Below the pieces are notes generated by a model that ran no database searches, was not told the origin of the DNA, and saw only the letters and a list, made by a program, of their open reading frames with translations. From NCBI GenBank assembly GCA_019359155.1, contig JAHHHV010000076.1, positions 1 through 64,000 on the forward strand: DNA of 64,000 nt, given 5' to 3'. Source of the DNA: Pegethrix bostrychoides GSE-TBD4-15B (GTDB lineage: Bacteria; Cyanobacteriota; Cyanobacteriia; Elainellales; Elainellaceae). Shown here piece after piece: positions 1 to 9,503 of the stretch (positions are counted from its first letter, which is position 1; each line of letters opens with the position of its first letter). Made by a program: the position numbers and the translations under genes.

Positions 1-123
1 TCCTGTGAGGCTATTGAGGATGCGGGGTTTGTGCTGGACTAGGGCATAGCTGAGCATGGCAGGCTCCCAGAATCTGAGCGTCTTCTCTGATGAACATCTT
101 ACCTCTATTACAGATTAAGTCTA

Positions 124-279
124 ATGCCTTCAGAGCAAGCATTCTACGTTCTGCGGGGCGGTTCTTGGGGCGACGATCCTCGGGACTGCCGCTCTGCCTC
201 TCGCATCAACACTGATTCGGGATCCCGCGACAACCTCGACGGTTTTCGGGTTGTTTGTTCGGCATCGAGGCTCTCCTGA
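124..279 (+). pseudogene. FGE/SUMF1-type C-terminal fragment, DGR variable-region-like
   Basis: A 51-codon reading frame ends at TGA 277-279 and encodes the end of a formylglycine-generating-enzyme (FGE-sulfatase) fold: the signatures VLRGGSW, CRSA and GFRVVC appear in the family order. The N-terminal part of the family is missing, since an in-frame stop lies at 91-93 and the only ATG is at 124. Between the fixed words, codons end mostly in C or T while their first two bases vary (GGC, GAC, GAT, ATC, AAC, ACT, TCC, CTC). That is the expected outcome of adenine mutagenesis of AAC/AAT codons in diversity-generating retroelement targets of this fold. It may instead be a plain decayed gene. No reverse transcriptase or template repeat is in the window. 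Confidence 0.55.
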
Positions 280-312
280 ACCCCGGCAAAAATAAACAGC
301 TAAAATGAAATC

Positions 313-2259
313 GTGATGGCAGTTCCGATAGGCTTAGCGCCAATGGTCGAATCTCAGACTGGTTTTTCTCAGGCCAACTTTCAAGACGAGTTTGATGTGA
401 TTGTGGTGGGCGGAGGTCATGCGGGCTGCGAAGCGGCGCTAGCTTCAGCGCGATTAGGCTGCCGCACCCTGCTGCTGACGCTCAACCTCGACAAAATTGC
501 TTGGCAGCCCTGCAATCCGGCGGTGGGCGGCCCCGCCAAGTCTCAGGTGACGCATGAAATTGATGCGCTGGGCGGCGAGCTGGGCAAAATGGCCGACCGC
601 ACCTATTTGCAAAAGCGCGTGCTCAACATCTCGCGCGGGCCAGCAGTTTGGGCGCTGCGAGCACAGACCGACAAGCGCGAATATACCTCGGTCATGAAAA
701 CAATCGTCGAAAACCAGCCCAACCTCTCCGTGCGCGAAGGCATGGTCGTCGATCTGGTGCTGAACAAAACAGGCGAAGTGGCCGGGGTAGAAACTTACTT
801 TGGCGTAGCCTTTGGCTGCAAGGCCGTGATTTTGACCACTGGCACGTTTTTGGGCGGGCGGATTTGGGTGGGGGATCGCTCAATGGCCGCAGGCCGCGCT
901 GGAGAGTTTGCCGCCGAAGGACTGACCCAGACGTTGACCCGACTCGGCTTTGAAACCGGACGGCTAAAAACCGGCACGCCCGCCCGCGTTGATCGCCGCT
1001 CGGTAGACTACAGCCAGCTTGAGCCGCAGCCCGGAGATGCCGAAGTTCGCTGGTTTAGCTATGACCCAGCAGCTTGGGTGGAGCGCGAGCAGATCCCTTG
1101 CTACCTTACCCGCACCACCCCAGAGACGCATCAGCTAATTCGAGAGAACCTGCATCTCTCGCCCGTCTACGGTGGCTGGGTGGATGCCAAAGGGCCGCGC
1201 TATTGCCCCAGCATCGAAGACAAAATCGTCCGGTTTGCCGACAAAGACTCGCACCAGATCTTTATTGAACCCGAAGGCCGCGACAGCCCCGAACTCTATA
1301 TTCAGGGATTTTCAACTGGCCTACCCGAAACGCTCCAGCTCCAAATGCTGCGGTCGCTGCCCGGTCTAGAAAACTGCGTCATGCTGCGACCCGCCTATGC
1401 GGTGGAATATGACTATCTGCCCGCCACACAGTGCTACCCGACCCTGATGACCAAAAAGATCGCAGGTCTATTTTGCGCGGGGCAGATCAACGGCACAACG
1501 GGCTACGAAGAAGCCGCCGCCCAGGGCTTGGTCGCAGGCATCAACGCCGCCAGACTGGTGCAAAACCAGCCGATGATCATTCTGCCGCGCGAGCAGAGCT
1601 ATATTGGCACGCTGCTGGATGACCTCTGCACCAAAGACCTGCGCGAGCCGTATCGGATGCTCACCTCGCGCTCAGAATATCGGCTGCTGCTGCGCTCAGA
1701 CAACGCCGATCAGCGGCTCACGCCGCTAGGCCGCGAGCTAGGGCTAATTGACGACCGCCGCTGGGGGCTATTTGAGCGCAAGCAGGCCAATATTACTGCT
1801 GAAAAAGAGCGGCTGCACGGCACCAGAATTAAAGAGCATGAGCCATTGGGGCAGCAGATTTTGGCTGAAATGCGAGAGGCGATCAAAGGCTCAATTACGC
1901 TGGCAGATCTGCTGCGTCGTCCAGGGTTTCACATGGCGGATCTAGATCGCTACGGTCTGGGAAATGCAGCTCTGTCGCAGGCAGAACGCGAAGGAGCTGA
2001 AATTGAGATCAAATATGCGGGCTATTTGCAGCGCCAGCAGAACCAGATTGATCAAGTTGCCCGCCAGACCAATCGGCCTCTGCCTGCGGATTTGGACTAC
2101 GAGGCAATCAGCACACTCTCGAAGGAATCACGCGAGAAGCTATCAAAGCTCAAGCCGCTGACGGTTGGCCAAGCGGCTCGCATCGGCGGCGTAAATCCGG
2201 CAGATATCAACGCGCTGCTGCTCCACTTAGAAGTGCAGGCGCGGATGGTGAGCGTCTAG
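313..2259 (+). CDS. mnmG: tRNA uridine-5-carboxymethylaminomethyl modification enzyme MnmG (GidA)
   Basis: FAD-dependent partner of MnmE; together they install the carboxymethylaminomethyl group on U34 of tRNAs reading NNA/NNG codons. The Rossmann glycine motif [12 protein letters not shown] lies near residue 32, followed by the family blocks [12 protein letters not shown] and [19 protein letters not shown], the latter carrying a conserved Cys near the flavin. The C-terminal helical MnmE/tRNA-binding region is complete, ending near [13 protein letters not shown]. Length 648 aa is normal. The start is uncertain: GTG 313 and ATG 316 are adjacent and an in-frame ATG at 343 would remove only a variable leader. 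It is convergent with ilvB, with 23 bp between stops and no clear hairpin. Confidence 0.97.
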   Translation: MMAVPIGLAPMVESQTGFSQANFQDEFDVIVVGGGHAGCEAALASARLGCRTLLLTLNLDKIAWQPCNPAVGGPAKSQVTHEIDALGGELGKMADRTYLQKRVLNISRGPAVWALRAQTDKREYTSVMKTIVENQPNLSVREGMVVDLVLNKTGEVAGVETYFGVAFGCKAVILTTGTFLGGRIWVGDRSMAAGRAGEFAAEGLTQTLTRLGFETGRLKTGTPARVDRRSVDYSQLEPQPGDAEVRWFSYDPAAWVEREQIPCYLTRTTPETHQLIRENLHLSPVYGGWVDAKGPRYCPSIEDKIVRFADKDSHQIFIEPEGRDSPELYIQGFSTGLPETLQLQMLRSLPGLENCVMLRPAYAVEYDYLPATQCYPTLMTKKIAGLFCAGQINGTTGYEEAAAQGLVAGINAARLVQNQPMIILPREQSYIGTLLDDLCTKDLREPYRMLTSRSEYRLLLRSDNADQRLTPLGRELGLIDDRRWGLFERKQANITAEKERLHGTRIKEHEPLGQQILAEMREAIKGSITLADLLRRPGFHMADLDRYGLGNAALSQAEREGAEIEIKYAGYLQRQQNQIDQVARQTNRPLPADLDYEAISTLSKESREKLSKLKPLTVGQAARIGGVNPADINALLLHLEVQARMVSV

Positions 2260-2282
2260 ATAGGATCTGGTCTATAGCCTCT

Positions 2283-4163
2283 CTACAGCTTCGTGCCGCA
2301 CTCCGGGCAGAACTTGTTTTGGGGCATATTTTCAGCGCCGCAGCTGCCGCAGGCCACTGGCTCAGAGGATAGCTGCTCTGGCTGCTGAGGGAGTCCCACC
2401 ATTTGGGCATTGCTCTTGCCGGGAGCCACCATCGGGTAGCAGTTTTCATCCCGCTTTACTCGCACGTCGAGCAGCACGGGGCCGCTGTGCGCCAGCATTT
2501 CGGCAATCGCGCCCTCCAGCTCGTCGCGCGCCTCGACAATCATTCCCTTCACCCCAAAGGCTTGCGCCAGCATCACAAAGTCTGGCATTCCTGGCTCCAT
2601 GTTGGAGGAAGAGTAGCGCTCGCCGTAGAAGGCTTCCTGCCACTGCCGCACCATGCCCTGCCAGCCGTTGTTGACAATCACGGTTTTGACCGCAATGCCG
2701 TATTGCCCCAGCGTTCCCAGCTCTTGGCAGTTCATCTGAAAGCTGGCATCGCCGCTAATGCAAACTACCTGTTCATTGGGCATGGCCACCTTTGCGCCCA
2801 TCGCGGCGGGCATCCCGAAGCCCATGGTTCCCAGTCCGGCGCTAGAGAGCCAGCGACGCGGCCCCATCTTCAAAAACTGCGCCGCCCACATCTGATGCTG
2901 CCCAACATCGGTGCTAAAAAAGGCGTTGGGAGCCTGACGACCCACCTCGGCAATTACTTCTTGCGGCGAAATCTGGTCAGGGTAGCTCGGAGCCAGCAAC
3001 GGGTAGTCTTTGCGCCAGCGGTCGATGCGTTGCAGCCAGCTCCGCGTCTGGTCGGGATTCACGGGCTTGCTGTCTTCTGCATCGCGCTGGAGCAGGTCAA
3101 TTAGCACCTGCCGCACATCGCCCACAATCGGCACCTCCGGGACACGGTTTTTGCCAACTTCTGCCGGGTCAATGTCGATATGGATCACCTTGGCGCGCGC
3201 CGCAAACTCGTCGAGCTTGCCCGTCACTCGGTCATCAAATCTGGCTCCTACCGCAATCAGCAAATCGCAGTCGGTGACGGCAAAGTTGGCATAGGCCGTA
3301 CCGTGCATCCCCAGCATTCCAACCGAGAGCGGGTGGTGCTCGTCAAAGATGCCCAGCCCCATCAGCGTCGTAGTTACGGGCAGGCTGTAGCGCTCGGCCA
3401 GCTCTTGCACCTCGGCATGGGCATTGGCCGAAATCGCGCCGCCACCCACATAGAGCAGCGGGCGCTCGGCTTCGCGGATCAGCTTCAGCGCCTGGATGAT
3501 CTGGCGTGGATTGCCTTTAACCGTAGGACGATAGCCGGGAAGCCGCACCTGATCTGGCTCAACCGGCAGATAGTCAAATTCCTCAACCCCGACATCTTTG
3601 GGGATGTCAATCAAGACGGGCCCCGGACGACCAGTTGCCGCAATGTGAAATGCGTCAGCCACCGTCTGCGCCATCTGACGCGGGTCGCGAACCACATAGG
3701 AATGCTTGACAATTGGCAGCGTGATCCCGTAGATGTCGGTTTCTTGAAAAGCATCACTGCCAATTGCCGGACGCGGCACCTGACCTGTGATAATCACCAT
3801 CGGGATCGAGTCCATCTGAGCGGTGGCTATCCCGGTGACCAAATTCGTCGCGCCGGGGCCAGAGGTGCCAAAGCAAACTCCGACCTTCCCGGTTGCTCGC
3901 GCATAGCCGTCGGCCGCATGAGCCGCGCCCTGTTCGTGTCGCACCAAGATGTGCCGCACATGGCCTGCTGCTTCGCTGCGGTACAGCTCGTCATAGATGG
4001 GTAGAATTGCGCCGCCGGGATAGCCAAAAATATGCTCGACCCCGTGCCGTCTGAGGCTGTCCATTAGCGCGAAAGCCCCCGTAGCGCGAGTCGGGGTGAC
4101 TTGAGGCAGGACAACCGGAGCGATCACAGGTGTTTGCAGCGGGGAGGGAAGGACTTTACGCAT
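2283..4163 (-). CDS. ilvB: Acetolactate synthase large subunit with C-terminal zinc ribbon
   Basis: Thiamine-diphosphate enzyme that condenses two pyruvates, or pyruvate with 2-ketobutyrate, in the first common step of branched-chain amino acid synthesis. The three domains are in order: N-terminal ThDP domain with the catalytic Glu in [18 protein letters not shown], central FAD-binding domain, and C-terminal ThDP domain with GDASFQMN and the downstream Asn motif for the diphosphate-Mg. At 626 aa it exceeds the usual 570-600 because about 22 residues at the C-terminus form a Cys4 ribbon (CGSCG, then CPEC). The small subunit ilvN is not in the window. An 11-bp tandem duplication sits in its leader at 4181-4202. 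Confidence 0.95.
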   Translation of the reverse strand: MRKVLPSPLQTPVIAPVVLPQVTPTRATGAFALMDSLRRHGVEHIFGYPGGAILPIYDELYRSEAAGHVRHILVRHEQGAAHAADGYARATGKVGVCFGTSGPGATNLVTGIATAQMDSIPMVIITGQVPRPAIGSDAFQETDIYGITLPIVKHSYVVRDPRQMAQTVADAFHIAATGRPGPVLIDIPKDVGVEEFDYLPVEPDQVRLPGYRPTVKGNPRQIIQALKLIREAERPLLYVGGGAISANAHAEVQELAERYSLPVTTTLMGLGIFDEHHPLSVGMLGMHGTAYANFAVTDCDLLIAVGARFDDRVTGKLDEFAARAKVIHIDIDPAEVGKNRVPEVPIVGDVRQVLIDLLQRDAEDSKPVNPDQTRSWLQRIDRWRKDYPLLAPSYPDQISPQEVIAEVGRQAPNAFFSTDVGQHQMWAAQFLKMGPRRWLSSAGLGTMGFGMPAAMGAKVAMPNEQVVCISGDASFQMNCQELGTLGQYGIAVKTVIVNNGWQGMVRQWQEAFYGERYSSSNMEPGMPDFVMLAQAFGVKGMIVEARDELEGAIAEMLAHSGPVLLDVRVKRDENCYPMVAPGKSNAQMVGLPQQPEQLSSEPVACGSCGAENMPQNKFCPECGTKL

Positions 4164-4482
4164 ACTTTTAGGTCAACCTAATTCTGTATCTATTCTGTAT
4201 CTGCTGATGCACAAGCGTTGCGGATATTGTTCAGTCTAAGTCTGAGATGGGCTTCCTGTCGAGACTCTAAATTTGCAGCCGTTAGCCTTTATTCTAGAGC
4301 CTCAAACGAGTTCAGCGCGGTGGGTTTGAAGGGGCTGAGCCGATCGTTTTTAGTCATAAGCTGTGTCGCGCCTGTCAGGGTTTCATGATGCGGCTCAGCG
4401 ATCTTCTTAGCGATCTTCTTACAGTCCGCTCGATGGCCGCCAGCGCCGCATAATCCCCCAGGAATGGGAGCAGAAACGCCAG
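4164..4482. other. Spacer upstream of ilvB
   Basis: No gene is visible here. The segment holds the ilvB leader, with two adjacent copies of ATTCTGTATCT at 4181-4202, and a 12-bp duplication, AGCGATCTTCTT, near 4397-4420. Short open frames on both strands have no recognisable content. No convincing terminator hairpin was seen for the HRI1-like gene that ends at 4483. Confidence 0.5.
4181..4202. repeat. 11-bp tandem duplication in ilvB leader
   Basis: Two exact adjacent copies of ATTCTGTATCT begin 18 bp upstream of the ilvB ATG. One of several leader duplications in the window. Confidence 0.85.
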
Positions 4483-5310
4483 CTAGGCTTGGAACGCTCT
4501 GCCCGTCCCCCATTCTCGAATTTCCCAGACTCGAACCGGACAGGCTCCCCGCTGATCTGCCTGAGGTACAGTTTGCAGAACTCGCTGCTGCACCAGATCA
4601 ACCGTCAGGTCTGAAGGCGACCAGAGGGCAGTGCTTTCTCGCCAGGGCAGCGTCGAGCGCTGAATTTCCCACGGCTCTCGACCGGCTTGACATCGGCCAA
4701 ACGAGATTTCGCAGCCGAGATAGGTTTGCTGGTCTTGCAGCGTAGTCGCAGTCGCCAAACAGTCGCTCAAAGCATTTGCAGCAGGCAGGGCAACCGGACG
4801 ATTTTGGCTATAGATAAAATAGTCTCCAGCAATCACCAGACTGGCCTGCCAGGTGACATCTTCTGCACCTTCTGCCCAGACCAGTGCCGTGTAGTCGCCA
4901 GCGCCATCGTCAACTTTGCGCCACTGCTCGCGGTAGACCTGATCTACGCCGTCTTCAATCAAGATATCGTCCTGCCAGTACAGCAAGCCTAGATCTCGAT
5001 CGGGCTGCGACGGCTGATAGTCAATGTATCTCAGCCATTCACACTGGCCTTGCTTAAACTGGTCTTGCTTAAACTGAGCAATGCCTGCAAAACCCTGCTG
5101 CTGCGCCAAAGCCAGAGCCTCTTCGGAAGTGAGTGAGGCAAAGCTAGCCTGTCTGAGGTCAGGACGGTCGATCGGCAGACGCAGATCGCCAAAGCAGGCA
5201 GAGGTTTGCAGGTAAAAGACCTGCGTTTGGCTGCCAATCTGTCCATCTGCGGTTTCGATGGAAATTCGCTTCCACAGCCCTCTCAGCCAGTCAGGGACAG
5301 AACTCGTCAT
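4483..5310 (-). CDS. HRI1-like conserved protein
   Basis: A 275-aa soluble protein with no signal peptide or membrane segment. Tandem beta-rich halves, a Trp-Lys-Arg start (WKRISIE) and the block YLQTSACFGDLRLPIDRP near residues 33-50 resemble the family that includes yeast HRI1, a two-barrel lipocalin-like protein of unknown biochemical role. This family assignment comes from motif memory and is tentative; a CpcT/CpeT-type bilin lyase was considered but the expected motifs are absent. The gene carries an in-frame 15-bp duplication at 5043-5072 encoding QFKQD/QFKQG. A 15-bp unit repeated 3.5 times lies directly upstream of its ATG. It may share a transcript with the TPR gene upstream. Confidence 0.6.
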   Translation of the reverse strand: MTSSVPDWLRGLWKRISIETADGQIGSQTQVFYLQTSACFGDLRLPIDRPDLRQASFASLTSEEALALAQQQGFAGIAQFKQDQFKQGQCEWLRYIDYQPSQPDRDLGLLYWQDDILIEDGVDQVYREQWRKVDDGAGDYTALVWAEGAEDVTWQASLVIAGDYFIYSQNRPVALPAANALSDCLATATTLQDQQTYLGCEISFGRCQAGREPWEIQRSTLPWRESTALWSPSDLTVDLVQQRVLQTVPQADQRGACPVRVWEIREWGTGRAFQA

Positions 5311-5319
5311 GATTGCCTC

Positions 5320-5372
5320 GCCTCATTGGGTCTTGCCTCATTGGGTCTCGCCTCATTGGGTCTCGCCTCATT
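5320..5372. repeat. 15-bp tandem repeat, 3.5 copies, at a start codon
   Basis: The unit GCCTCATTGGGTCTC occurs at 5320, 5335 and 5350 with a partial copy from 5365. It fills most of the 76-bp spacer between the TPR gene and the HRI1-like gene and ends 9 bp from the latter's ATG. Confidence 0.92.
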
Positions 5373-5386
5373 CCTGAGCAGGCTGA

Positions 5387-6787
5387 TTACTGAGTAGCTT
5401 GCTGGATCTGAGCGTCAAAATACTCGACTCGGTACTTCAACTGCTGAGCAATCTGTAGCCCTTGCTGAAATGCCGCCACCGCCTGCGCCCGTTCACCCTC
5501 TAGCTGATAGAGCTGCCCAATCTGGTCATAGGTGTTCATCATGCCAAACGAGTTGTAAGACTGGCGGTTCACATCTAGCAAGAGCTGATAGACGACCAGC
5601 GCATCCGCAGGGCGATTCAGCGTCTGATAGAGCTGGGCGAGCCGCTGGAGCGCATCAGCGGCATAGGCATATTGCTGCACCGAGCGAGCGACCGCAAAAG
5701 CCTCTTGATAACTGGTTGCAGCCATGTCCGGTCGATTCAACTGGGCATGGCTGTCCCCCATTGCCAGCTTAATCGCCGGAATCGGGACAAAATTATTTTG
5801 CTTTTGGTAAAGTTCGACGAGCTGTTGCTGCGCGGCAATCGCCTGCTCCGGCTGACTGTTTTCCTGGTAGATCTCCGCGAGCTGAGTCAGCGCCTCGACT
5901 TCCTGCTGGCGATTGTCGGTAGCGCGAGCGAGCGTTAGCAGCTCTTCGTAGGTGAGTGCCGCATTCGGATAGTCAAACCAGGCCAGCTGAATCTCGGCTA
6001 GCGCCAGCAAAATCTGCTGCTGCTGAGCCGTATCCTGCCGCCGCTTAGCGCGCTCAAACAGCGTTGAATAGAGCGCTACTGCCTGATTGCGAGCCCGAAC
6101 TTGCTGATAGGCCTGGGCAATTTCCAGCAGCAGGTCATAGTCGATCTCGGCGGGCGGCTGGGTGGGCGGCTGGCCTGGAGCATCATCAGGTGCGGCATCA
6201 GGCGCAGCATCAGGCGCAGGCTGGTTCCCCGGCAGTCCAGGCAGGCCAAGCGGCAGTCCGGCCTCCTGCTGAATCTGCTCCAGACGCAGCGTGATGAACC
6301 GCAGCTCAACGCTCTGGCTCTCGCGCCAAGCCACGGCTCCGACTCGCGCCAGTGCTGCAACCTCTTCACGCGGACTCAGATAGCGCCGCAGCCGCAGATC
6401 GCGGTTGAACAGCTCCCAGGCTCCCGGCAGATCTCCCGCCGCTAGCTTTGCCTCTGCCTGCGCTTGCAGTTCGGCCAGAGCCGCCCGCAACAGGTCTTTC
6501 TCCTGCGGACTCAGCGGCCGATCCACCACCAGTTCGGGCAGCAGCGGGTCGGGCTGTGGCTCCAGCGGATTGATCGTCGGGTCAAGCGCAGGCGGGGAGG
6601 CTGCCGGATCTGTGGCATCTGGGCTGGTAGGCGGGTTTGGATCTGCCGCCGGGTCGAGTTCCTGAGCCAAAGCTGGAGTCAAGATTGGGCTAACCCCAAT
6701 CGACCAGCCGAGGCTGAGCGCGCAGAAAGCCAGCAGCAGTGAATTACGGGGTCGTAGCGGGAAGAGTCTGAAGCAGAGTTGTCGCAT
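5387..6787 (-). CDS. Exported tetratricopeptide-repeat protein
   Basis: The preferred start at 6787 gives 466 aa; the longer frame would overlap purD and adds a non-conserved leader. The N-terminus, MRQLCFRLFPLRPRNS followed by a hydrophobic stretch and ALAQ, is a signal peptide. A Pro/Asp/Ala-rich linker follows (about residues 40-95), then a charged helical section, another Pro/Asp linker containing repeated APDA units, and at least five TPR-like helical pairs to the C-terminus. TPRs are protein-protein docking modules, so the product probably acts as an envelope or periplasmic scaffold. Specific partners cannot be named. It is divergent from purD. Confidence 0.8.
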   Translation of the reverse strand: MRQLCFRLFPLRPRNSLLLAFCALSLGWSIGVSPILTPALAQELDPAADPNPPTSPDATDPAASPPALDPTINPLEPQPDPLLPELVVDRPLSPQEKDLLRAALAELQAQAEAKLAAGDLPGAWELFNRDLRLRRYLSPREEVAALARVGAVAWRESQSVELRFITLRLEQIQQEAGLPLGLPGLPGNQPAPDAAPDAAPDDAPGQPPTQPPAEIDYDLLLEIAQAYQQVRARNQAVALYSTLFERAKRRQDTAQQQQILLALAEIQLAWFDYPNAALTYEELLTLARATDNRQQEVEALTQLAEIYQENSQPEQAIAAQQQLVELYQKQNNFVPIPAIKLAMGDSHAQLNRPDMAATSYQEAFAVARSVQQYAYAADALQRLAQLYQTLNRPADALVVYQLLLDVNRQSYNSFGMMNTYDQIGQLYQLEGERAQAVAAFQQGLQIAQQLKYRVEYFDAQIQQATQ

Positions 6788-6903
6788 AAAATTTGCAGCG
6801 TCATGCGTTGAGCATGAATCAAAGCGCCATCTCGATGGTATGACATAATCTTGGTACGACATCTTGTTACAGCAGTTTAGTTCCGCCTGAGCAATCAAGA
6901 ATT

Positions 6904-6962
6904 TGCCAAAATTTGCTAGAACCCAGTGCCAAAATTTGCCAAAATCCAGAACTCTGCCAAAA
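6904..6962. promoter_or_regulatory. Four TGCCAAAA boxes upstream of purD
   Basis: TGCCAAAA occurs at 6904, 6927, 6937 and 6955 in the spacer shared by the TPR gene and purD. Two boxes sit inside the longer word AAATTTGCCAAAAT. The clustering just before the purD GTG suggests a regulator site or a degenerate repeat; no known cyanobacterial regulator is matched. Confidence 0.4.
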
Positions 6963-7012
6963 CATGAAAATCTCGAACAGTTTTTCAGATATCTGCCAGT
7001 GAGGGGGAGCTT

Positions 7013-8293
7013 GTGAAAGTCATGGTAATCGGCAGCGGTGGGCGCGAACATGCGCTGGCCTGGAAACTGCTTCAGTCTGAGGCTGTGCAGGAGGTGTTTT
7101 GCATTCCAGGCAATGGCGGCACGGCTCTGCTGCCTCGCTGTCGCAATCTAGCTATGACCCTAGATGACTATGAAGGCATTAGTCGGCTGGCGCTAGTGAA
7201 CAATATTGGGCTGATTGTGATTGGCCCAGAAGTGCCGCTGGCAGACGGCATCACCGACCATCTGCTGGCTCAGAACCTGACTGTATTTGGCCCCACTCAG
7301 GCCGGTGCCCAAATCGAAGCCAGCAAAGCCTGGGCAAAGGCGCTGATGACCGAAGCCCAAATCCCAACTGCGGCAGCCCAAACCTTCGAGGCTGTGGCTG
7401 CGGCCATCAACTACGTGACGGCGCAAAAGCTGCCGATTGTCATCAAGGCAGATGGTCTAGCTGCGGGCAAAGGCGTGACGGTAGCAGCGACGCTGGATGA
7501 GGCGATTGAGGCGATTGAGCGCTGCTTTAGCGGCCAGTTTGGCGCAGCTGGAGCCCGCGTTGTGATTGAAGACTGTTTGCTCGGTCAAGAAGCCTCGCTG
7601 CTGGCTGTCACTGACGGAGTGACGATTCGCCCCCTGCTGCCCGCTCAAGACCACAAGCGGATTGGCGAGGGCGACAGCGGCGCCAATACAGGCGGTATGG
7701 GAGCCTACGCCCCAGCTCCGATTGTCACGCCTGAGCTGATGCAAAAAATTCAGCAGCAGGTGCTAGAGCCAGCCCTAGCTGCCCTCCAACGACGGGGGAT
7801 TGACTACCGAGGGGTGCTCTATGCGGGGCTGATGATTTCGCCAGAGGGCCAACTTAACGTGATTGAATTCAACTGTCGGTTTGGCGATCCTGAAACCCAA
7901 GTCGTGCTGCCCCTGCTCGAAACACCGTTAGCGGCTTTGCTGTTGGCCTGCGCTCAGCAGCGGCTCGCTCAGTTTCCACCGCTCAAATGGCGCTCAGAGG
8001 TGGCAGTCTGCGTCGTGGCGGCAGCTCCGGGCTACCCGGATCAGTATCCCAAAGGCGCGGTGATTACCGGGTTAGAAGCTGCTGCTGCCGCTGGAGCCAC
8101 CGTGTTTCATGCGGGTACCCGGCTGAAGCAAGCCCTAGTGACGGACGGCGGGCGGGTGCTGGGCGTGACGGCAACCGGGGCAGATCTGGAGGCAGCGCTG
8201 CAAAAAGTTTATCTGGCCATGCAGGAAATTCGGTTTGAGGGCATGTATTACCGCAAAGACATTGGACATCTGGCGCTGAAAGCCGAAGCCTAG
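7013..8293 (+). CDS. purD: Phosphoribosylamine-glycine ligase (GAR synthetase)
   Basis: ATP-dependent ligation of glycine to 5-phosphoribosylamine, the second step of purine synthesis. The 426-aa protein has the N-terminal Rossmann-like domain (MVIGSGGREHALAWKL), the ATP-grasp domain with IVIKADGLAAGKGV, the signature NTGGMGAYAP and the metal-binding FNCRFGDPE, and a small C-terminal domain. Length and domain order are normal. The start is GTG at 7013, which places the conserved MKVMVIGSGG at the N-terminus. It is transcribed away from the TPR gene and stands alone, as purine genes usually do in cyanobacteria. Confidence 0.97.
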   Translation: MKVMVIGSGGREHALAWKLLQSEAVQEVFCIPGNGGTALLPRCRNLAMTLDDYEGISRLALVNNIGLIVIGPEVPLADGITDHLLAQNLTVFGPTQAGAQIEASKAWAKALMTEAQIPTAAAQTFEAVAAAINYVTAQKLPIVIKADGLAAGKGVTVAATLDEAIEAIERCFSGQFGAAGARVVIEDCLLGQEASLLAVTDGVTIRPLLPAQDHKRIGEGDSGANTGGMGAYAPAPIVTPELMQKIQQQVLEPALAALQRRGIDYRGVLYAGLMISPEGQLNVIEFNCRFGDPETQVVLPLLETPLAALLLACAQQRLAQFPPLKWRSEVAVCVVAAAPGYPDQYPKGAVITGLEAAAAAGATVFHAGTRLKQALVTDGGRVLGVTATGADLEAALQKVYLAMQEIRFEGMYYRKDIGHLALKAEA

Positions 8294-8386
8294 AGCCGCC
8301 ACGAGGCCCTGTATGTGAAGCTGGCGCAGGCGGAGTTCTATGGTGCTCTGTTCAACTCCTAATTCTTGATTTGGCAACTGCTGGAG

Positions 8387-9496
8387 ATGAACCTATTTGT
8401 TCTATCAGAACTAAAAGCTGGCTACACGCAGGTGGGCTGGACAATTAATCGAAGTTTCGAGTCGGCTCTAGCTGAGCTATTTAAGCCAACTTTCATTTAT
8501 CCAGTCGGCAACCCTCTAGCGCAGCAGGCTCGGATCATTGGCCGAACGCTGGGCTTTCGGCCTGAGCGAGTTGAGTTTTTGGAGCGCTGTGCCCATCGGC
8601 TGAAGCCGCACTACAGCATCCCAGAGCTGCCGATTCTGCCTCAGGGACAGGGGCCAAATCTGCTGCTCGTGGTGGGGCTGCTGCCCGAATTCTTGTTCGC
8701 GATCCAGACCCTAGAGCCGCTGCTGAGCCAGTTTGACCTACGGCTTGCCTATCTGCTAGACAGCTTTGCTCCCAGCTGGCTCACGCCATCTCTGCTGCCG
8801 CAGTTTGATCATTTGTTTGTGATGAGCAGCGAGCTGGCTGATGCCGTCCAGCCACTCGGTATTTCTACCTCTTTTTTGCCGCTGGGGATTAAAACAGATG
8901 GCTTCAAGGTGCATGATCCCCGCTGGATAGATGTGATCAACTACGGCAGAAGCAATCCCGCCATGCATCAGCAGTTACAGAGCCAGTTCAACCAGCCGGA
9001 CAGCTCGCGTCTTTATTTTCATTCGACCTTTAGCTGCGCTGAAGTGTTTGACCAGCGAGAGCACGACATGCTGATGGGCAAGCTGTTGAGTCAGTCTAAA
9101 ATTAGCCTCTGCTTTGAAGCCAGTCAGCTCCGCAGATTTTGGGGCAGCTCGCCGCTGCTCTATCGCTGGCTAGAAGCCTGGGCAGCGGGCTGCACTATAG
9201 TCGGGAAAAAGCCGTTTGGGGCGGGAGTGGCCGAGCTGATGGACTGGCCAAATAGCGCCATCGATCTGCCTGAAGCACCTGCCGACTGGCTACCGATGAT
9301 TGAAATGCTGCTGGATGATACCGCTTTGCTTGCCCAAAACGCTCAGCGCAACCGCCAGGAATGCCTGCTGCGTCACGACTGGCGCTACCGCATCAAAACA
9401 ATGCTGGAGACAGTTGATCTGCCGATTCCAGAGGCGCTGAGCGGGCAAATTGCTGACTTACAGATACAGTCATCCAGATCCAGTCATCTGGGCTAA
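8387..9496 (+). CDS. Glycosyltransferase-like protein (GT-B, group 1 type)
   Basis: The ATG at 8387, preceded directly by GGAG, gives 369 aa; a TTG at 8366 would add seven residues. The N-terminal half alternates hydrophobic strands and helices as in a GT-B Rossmann domain. The C-terminal half has YRWLEAWAAGCTIVGKKPFG and a following acidic loop, which resembles the nucleotide-sugar binding end of group 1 glycosyltransferases. No signal peptide is present, so it would act in the cytosol or at the membrane surface. Donor and acceptor are unknown. It follows purD in the same direction by 93 bp and converges with fghA, 7 bp away. Confidence 0.65.
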   Translation: MNLFVLSELKAGYTQVGWTINRSFESALAELFKPTFIYPVGNPLAQQARIIGRTLGFRPERVEFLERCAHRLKPHYSIPELPILPQGQGPNLLLVVGLLPEFLFAIQTLEPLLSQFDLRLAYLLDSFAPSWLTPSLLPQFDHLFVMSSELADAVQPLGISTSFLPLGIKTDGFKVHDPRWIDVINYGRSNPAMHQQLQSQFNQPDSSRLYFHSTFSCAEVFDQREHDMLMGKLLSQSKISLCFEASQLRRFWGSSPLLYRWLEAWAAGCTIVGKKPFGAGVAELMDWPNSAIDLPEAPADWLPMIEMLLDDTALLAQNAQRNRQECLLRHDWRYRIKTMLETVDLPIPEALSGQIADLQIQSSRSSHLG

Positions 9497-9503
9497 ATCT
9501 CGG

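Noticed and set aside
1-42. C-terminal tail of a possible heavy-metal-binding protein (SCEAIEDAGFVLD then stop)
   Set aside because: Only 13 codons are in the window; the AIEDAGF word is suggestive of an HMA domain but too short to call.
2403-4004. Long plus-strand frames opposite ilvB
   Set aside because: No domain content, and they mirror a conserved enzyme gene on the other strand.
4483-5310. CpcT/CpeT-type bilin lyase
   Set aside because: The size is larger and the characteristic lyase motifs are absent; the HRI1-like blocks fit better.
5320-5372. Possible CRISPR array from direct repeats
   Set aside because: Repeats are contiguous without spacers; none of the repeat clusters in the window has CRISPR architecture.
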